64,000 nt of DNA from Hymenobacter terrenus (GTDB taxonomy: Bacteria; Bacteroidota; Bacteroidia; Cytophagales; Hymenobacteraceae), in assembly GCF_000972495.1 (NCBI RefSeq), contig NZ_LATM01000005.1, forward strand, positions 124,001 to 188,000. Direction: 5' to 3'. The position numbers and the translations under genes are program-made. Below the pieces are notes generated by a model. The model saw only the letters and a list, made by a program, of their open reading frames with translations, had not been told where the DNA came from and did no database searches. Numbering within the stretch: the stretch's first letter is position 1; every line of letters begins with the position of its first letter. Below, one piece after another: positions 61,445-64,000 of the stretch.

Positions 61445-62239
61445 ATGAGTGCCCCTGATTTCAGTTCACTGCGCATTGGCCTGCTTGGCAGCGGGCGGGT
61501 AGCCAATCACTTAGGCCCGGCGCTGGCCGCGGCGGGACACCACGTGGCTTTTGTCTGGAGCCGCACCGCGCCGGTTGCCGCAGCCCTCGCAGCCCGGTTG
61601 CCCGATGCGCAAGTTCTCACCACCCTAGCCTCTCCCCTCCCTCCCGCCGACCTATACCTGCTGGCCGTGCCCGATGCCGCCGTGGCCCCGCTGCTGGCCA
61701 CCACCGCTTGGCCCGCCGGAGCTTTGGTAGCACACCTGGCTGGTGCCTTGCCGCTGGCCGTTTTTGAGGCCCAGCCGGCCGTGCGCGGTGGTGTTTTTTA
61801 TCCGCTCCAAACCTTCAGCCCTGGCCGCGAACTAGATTGGCCCACGGTGCCGTTCTGCATCGAAGCCAATGACTTGGCCGCCGAAACCACGCTGCTGAAC
61901 TTGGCTGGCAGCCTCAGTCAACACGTGCGGCGGCTCGACTCCGCTCAGCGCCTCAAGCTGCACGTGGCGGCCGTATTTGCCAACAATTTCACCAATCACC
62001 TGTTGGGCATTGCTGATGCACTCCTGGCCGAAGCCGAGTTGCCCGCCGAACTACTGGCCCCGCTGGTGCGCGAAACCGTAGATAAAGCCTTGGCCAACCC
62101 GCCCTTCGCCGTGCAAACCGGGCCCGCCGCCCGCCGCGACGCGCCTACCCTGGCCGCCCATCAGGCGGCCCTGGCGGCGCACCCGGCGTGGCAGGACCTG
62201 TATGAGCGGCTCACGGCCAGCATTCAGACCCAGCTTTGA
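61445..62239 (+). CDS. Rossmann-fold DUF2520 protein
   Basis: A 264-residue protein related to pyrroline-5-carboxylate reductase and 6-phosphogluconate dehydrogenase. N-terminal NAD(P) motif LRIGLLGSGRVANHLGPALA (GxGxxG/A), then DLYLLAVPDAAVAPLLA, ALVAHLAGALPLAVFEA, GVFYPLQTFSPGRELDW, and the C-terminal DUF2520 helix bundle (LHVAAVFANNFTNHLLGIAD, LVRETVDKALANPP, TGPAARRDAPTLAAH), the last being the most diagnostic part. The reaction is not established. The ATG at 61445 is used; upstream codons overlap the -7 box. Downstream lie the ferredoxin and iscX genes. Confidence 0.9.
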   Translation: MSAPDFSSLRIGLLGSGRVANHLGPALAAAGHHVAFVWSRTAPVAAALAARLPDAQVLTTLASPLPPADLYLLAVPDAAVAPLLATTAWPAGALVAHLAGALPLAVFEAQPAVRGGVFYPLQTFSPGRELDWPTVPFCIEANDLAAETTLLNLAGSLSQHVRRLDSAQRLKLHVAAVFANNFTNHLLGIADALLAEAELPAELLAPLVRETVDKALANPPFAVQTGPAARRDAPTLAAHQAALAAHPAWQDLYERLTASIQTQL

Positions 62240-62257
62240 TGCCGGAGCCGGGCCAAG

Positions 62258-62265
62258 TACCTTTG
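62258..62265 (+). promoter_or_regulatory. Promoter -7 box of the ferredoxin gene
   Basis: TACCTTTG matches TAnnTTTG exactly, 44 bases before the likely start of the ferredoxin gene. Confidence 0.55.
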
Positions 62266-62309
62266 CGGCTTCAAACGCTGTCTTTTTTCGCAATTATTCG
62301 CTTCTCGCT

Positions 62310-62645
62310 TTGTCTGTTCCTGCCACCACCATCACCTTCCGTTTTGCCGACGGCCAACCGGCCCAAACCCACGTGGCGGCCTCCGGCGAATCGGTACTAG
62401 ACGTGGCCCTCAACAACGGCATCCAACTTCAGCACAACTGCGGCGGGGTGTGCGGCTGTAGCACCTGCCACATCTACGTTAATGCCGGGGGCGACGACCT
62501 GCCCGAAATCAGCGACAAAGAAGAAGACTTCATTGACCGCGCCGAGAACCCGCGCATCAACTCGCGCCTGGCCTGCCAGTGCGTGGTCGAAGCCAACATG
62601 CAGCTCGATGTTACCATCCCGCCCCAGCACTTTCTGGGCCACTGA
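62310..62645 (+). CDS. [2Fe-2S] ferredoxin, adrenodoxin type
   Basis: A 111-residue electron carrier. The four cluster cysteines are arranged C-x5-C-x2-C-xn-C: HNCGGVCGCSTCHIYV and RLACQCVVE, with PEISDKEEDFIDRAENPRIN between them, as in adrenodoxin/Fdx of the ISC system. The C-terminus VTIPPQHFLGH resembles the Fdx end that recognises partners. No ATG is available near the domain start; I use the TTG at 62310, directly before SVPATTITFRFADG. An open frame extends upstream to 62202 but would include the promoter. Followed by iscX after 118 AT-rich bases, in keeping with an Fe-S role. Confidence 0.88.
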   Translation: MSVPATTITFRFADGQPAQTHVAASGESVLDVALNNGIQLQHNCGGVCGCSTCHIYVNAGGDDLPEISDKEEDFIDRAENPRINSRLACQCVVEANMQLDVTIPPQHFLGH

Positions 62646-62763
62646 TGAGAGAGAATTATGAGTTTTGAATCCTGAATTACCGCCCTGCGCAGCTTCATAA
62701 TTCAAAACTTATCTTTCAACGACCAGCTCATCAGTCATAATTTAAAATTCATAATTCAAACAG

Positions 62764-63000
62764 ATGCCCCATTTTGAACCACCCATGCACTGGGCCGACC
62801 ACGAGGACATTGCCATGGCCCTGTACGAAAAGTTTGGCGACGACTTCACCGAAGCCAAAATCTATCGCATCCGGTTCACCGATTTAATAGAATGGGTGCT
62901 GAGCCTGAACAATTTTAACGGCACCCGCGAGCAGGCCACCGAAGGCCACCTAGAGCAAATCCAGGCCAAGTGGGTGTACGAGTGGCGCGACAACCAATAA
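62764..63000 (+). CDS. iscX: Fe-S cluster assembly protein IscX
   Basis: A 78-residue acidic helical protein: MHWADHEDIAMALYEKFGDDF near the start, then YRIRFTDLIEWVLSLNNFNG and HLEQIQAKWVYEWRDNQ, which match the IscX family (Trp-Asp motif, RFTD-x2-x-W, W-x-D/E end). IscX binds IscS and iron and tunes cluster assembly. It follows the ISC-type ferredoxin; the other isc genes are not in the window. Before the gene, 62646-62763 is AT-rich with short inverted matches (AGTTTTGAAT / ATTCAAAACT) that could attenuate read-through. Confidence 0.92.
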   Translation: MPHFEPPMHWADHEDIAMALYEKFGDDFTEAKIYRIRFTDLIEWVLSLNNFNGTREQATEGHLEQIQAKWVYEWRDNQ

Positions 63001-63142
63001 CGGCTGGGCTTGCGCAGCCCGGCGGCCAACCCCGCGCCAGCTTCCCGCGTAAGCTGGCCTGAAGTGAACATAAAACACCATTTCAGGCATTCCCGCAGCC
63101 TTTACCCGGGCGGTTTCCCACCTTTCCATTTTTTGTTTTTGC

Positions 63143-63337
63143 ATGAAAACCGGCATCATTAAATTTTTCAACGAAGCCAAAGGCTATGGCTTCGTGACCG
63201 ACGACCAAACGAAGGAAGACTTCTTCGTGCACGTAACGGGCCTGAACGGGGTTACGGTGCAACAAAACGACCGGGTAGAGTTCGAAACGCAGGAAGGCCG
63301 TAAGGGAATCAACGCCGTAAACGTGCGCAAAATCTGA
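63143..63337 (+). CDS. Cold-shock domain protein (CspA family)
   Basis: A 64-residue single cold-shock domain. RNP1 is KGYGFVTDD and RNP2 is DFFVHVTGL, both with the aromatic residues that stack on single-stranded nucleic acid; it begins MKTGIIKFFNEAKG and ends GINAVNVRKI. It acts as an RNA chaperone or antiterminator; whether it is cold-induced cannot be told. Monocistronic, with a terminator 30 bases after the stop codon. Confidence 0.96.
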   Translation: MKTGIIKFFNEAKGYGFVTDDQTKEDFFVHVTGLNGVTVQQNDRVEFETQEGRKGINAVNVRKI

Positions 63338-63367
63338 GGTAATCTACCGACTTTGGGGCAACCCACC

Positions 63368-63399
63368 AAAAGCTTCTCCCATCCCGGAGAAGCTTTTTT
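63368..63399 (+). terminator. Terminator of the cold-shock gene
   Basis: Stem AAAAGCTTCTCC / GGAGAAGCTTTTTT with a short loop and T run. Confidence 0.9.
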
Positions 63400-63476
63400 A
63401 TTGCCTCTTGCCCGGCATCGACACCCCGGCCCGCCACTTTCGCCGACCTTTGCCCCTGATACGTGCCGTGCCCCCG

Positions 63477-64000
63477 ATGACCTCGCTCCCACCCAAGCAA
63501 TCTGCCGCCGAGCCCCCGCCCCCGGCGGAGCGGTTACGCACGGCCCTGCCCACGCTGGTGCGCTGGCCCAATCTGCTTATCATGCTCCTGTGCATGGCTC
63601 TGGTGCGCGCCGGCCTACTGCTGCCCGAGCAGCCCCTGCGCACGTCGCTACTGGCCCCGCGCTTTGGGCTGCTGGTGCTGGCCGCGCTGCTGGTGGCCGC
63701 GGCCGGCTACATCATCAATGACTATTACGACGTGAAAATCGACGCCATCAACCGCCCCGACCGGTTGGTGATTGGCCGGGTGATAAAACGGCGCAAGGCC
63801 ATGCTGGCCCACGTGCTGCTGAGCGGCATGGGAGTGCTGCTGGCCGGCTGGCTGCATCCGGTGCTGGGGCTGGTCACGCTCGGCACGGCCCTGTTGCTGT
63901 GGGGCTATTCGGCCCGGTTCAAGCGTGTGGCGCTGGTTGGCAACGTGAGCATTGCCACCCTCACCGCCGCCCTGGTTTTGCTGCCCGAGTTGCAGTTGCA
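63477..64000 (+). CDS. UbiA-family prenyltransferase, partial
   Basis: The first 174 codons of a polytopic enzyme; the frame runs off the window end with no stop. After a Pro-rich cytoplasmic start (MTSLPPKQSAAEPPPPAERL) come helices beginning VRWPNLLIMLLCMALVRAG. The first aspartate-rich motif, YIINDYYDVKIDAINRP, is the NDxxDxxxD signature that binds prenyl diphosphate via magnesium. The next part (SARFKRVALVGNVSIATLTA) is typical of bacteroidotal (geranylgeranylglycerol-phosphate-like) UbiA members. It could act in menaquinone or another prenyl-transfer pathway. Start ATG 63477 is the first good one; a weak GACCTTTG box lies at about 63446-63453. Confidence 0.88.
   Translation, partial: MTSLPPKQSAAEPPPPAERLRTALPTLVRWPNLLIMLLCMALVRAGLLLPEQPLRTSLLAPRFGLLVLAALLVAAAGYIINDYYDVKIDAINRPDRLVIGRVIKRRKAMLAHVLLSGMGVLLAGWLHPVLGLVTLGTALLLWGYSARFKRVALVGNVSIATLTAALVLLPELQL

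Overview
The window looks like chromosomal DNA of a high-GC member of the Bacteroidota, most likely Hymenobacter or a close relative. This is inferred from the gene content: a TonB-type beta-barrel receptor with a carboxypeptidase-like domain, the type IX secretion (T9SS) proteins PorU and PorV, several secreted proteins with T9SS C-terminal sorting domains, the purH-mreBCD-mrdA gene order, and promoters of the Bacteroidota TAnnTTTG type. No rRNA, tRNA, CRISPR array, integrase or transposase was found. Many long open frames antisense to real genes are GC-driven shadows and are left out.

Layout. 1-8.7 kb: end of a LytTR regulator, a TonB-type outer-membrane protein, a DEDDy exonuclease, a zinc alcohol dehydrogenase, two overlapping DUF1990-like genes, endonuclease V, a GluQ-like synthetase and a VOC protein. 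8.7-12.3 kb: a ruined T9SS cargo gene, then nuoM and nuoN under their own promoter. 12.3-16.3 kb: a 21-bp tandem array, a hypothetical gene, a lipoprotein, a VanX-type dipeptidase and an SDR. 16.4-22.8 kb: the cell-shape cluster mrdA-mreD-mreC-mreB-purH on the minus strand. 23.1-28.3 kb: a beta-glucan utilisation group (GH128, metalloprotease, GH16), all carrying related CBM6 modules and T9SS tails; the GH128 tail is broken. 29-31.4 kb: a decayed PIG-L / NodS-like methyltransferase / GT2 cluster. 31.6-36.2 kb: an Omp85-type barrel, a 2Fe-2S protein, an ArsR regulator, a small secreted protein and NDH-2. 36.3-43 kb: an M16 pseudo-peptidase, porV and porU. 43-51 kb: pssA, an MBL hydrolase, an FAD oxidoreductase, a very large TolB-like beta-barrel protein and a beta-helix T9SS cargo. 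51-57.1 kb: cytochrome c maturation genes ccmB-ccmC-ccmD-ccmE-(unknown)-ccmF. 57.1-64 kb: a second 21-bp array, a giant T9SS adhesin-like protein, a DUF2520 protein, a ferredoxin, IscX, a cold-shock protein and the start of a UbiA prenyltransferase.

How it fits together. PorV and PorU form the export and cleavage machinery for the cargo proteins found here (GH16, metalloprotease, beta-helix protein, large adhesin, and formerly GH128 and the gene before nuoM). NuoMN, NDH-2 and the ccm genes point to an aerobic respiratory chain with c-type cytochromes. The most unusual signals are not genes: two unrelated intergenic arrays each made of exactly nine 21-bp units, and palindromic elements that fit almost exactly between the stop codon of one gene and the start codon of the next (mreD/mrdA and a secreted-protein gene/ndh). 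Several genes carry visible damage, so this is a genome with active small-scale rearrangement.
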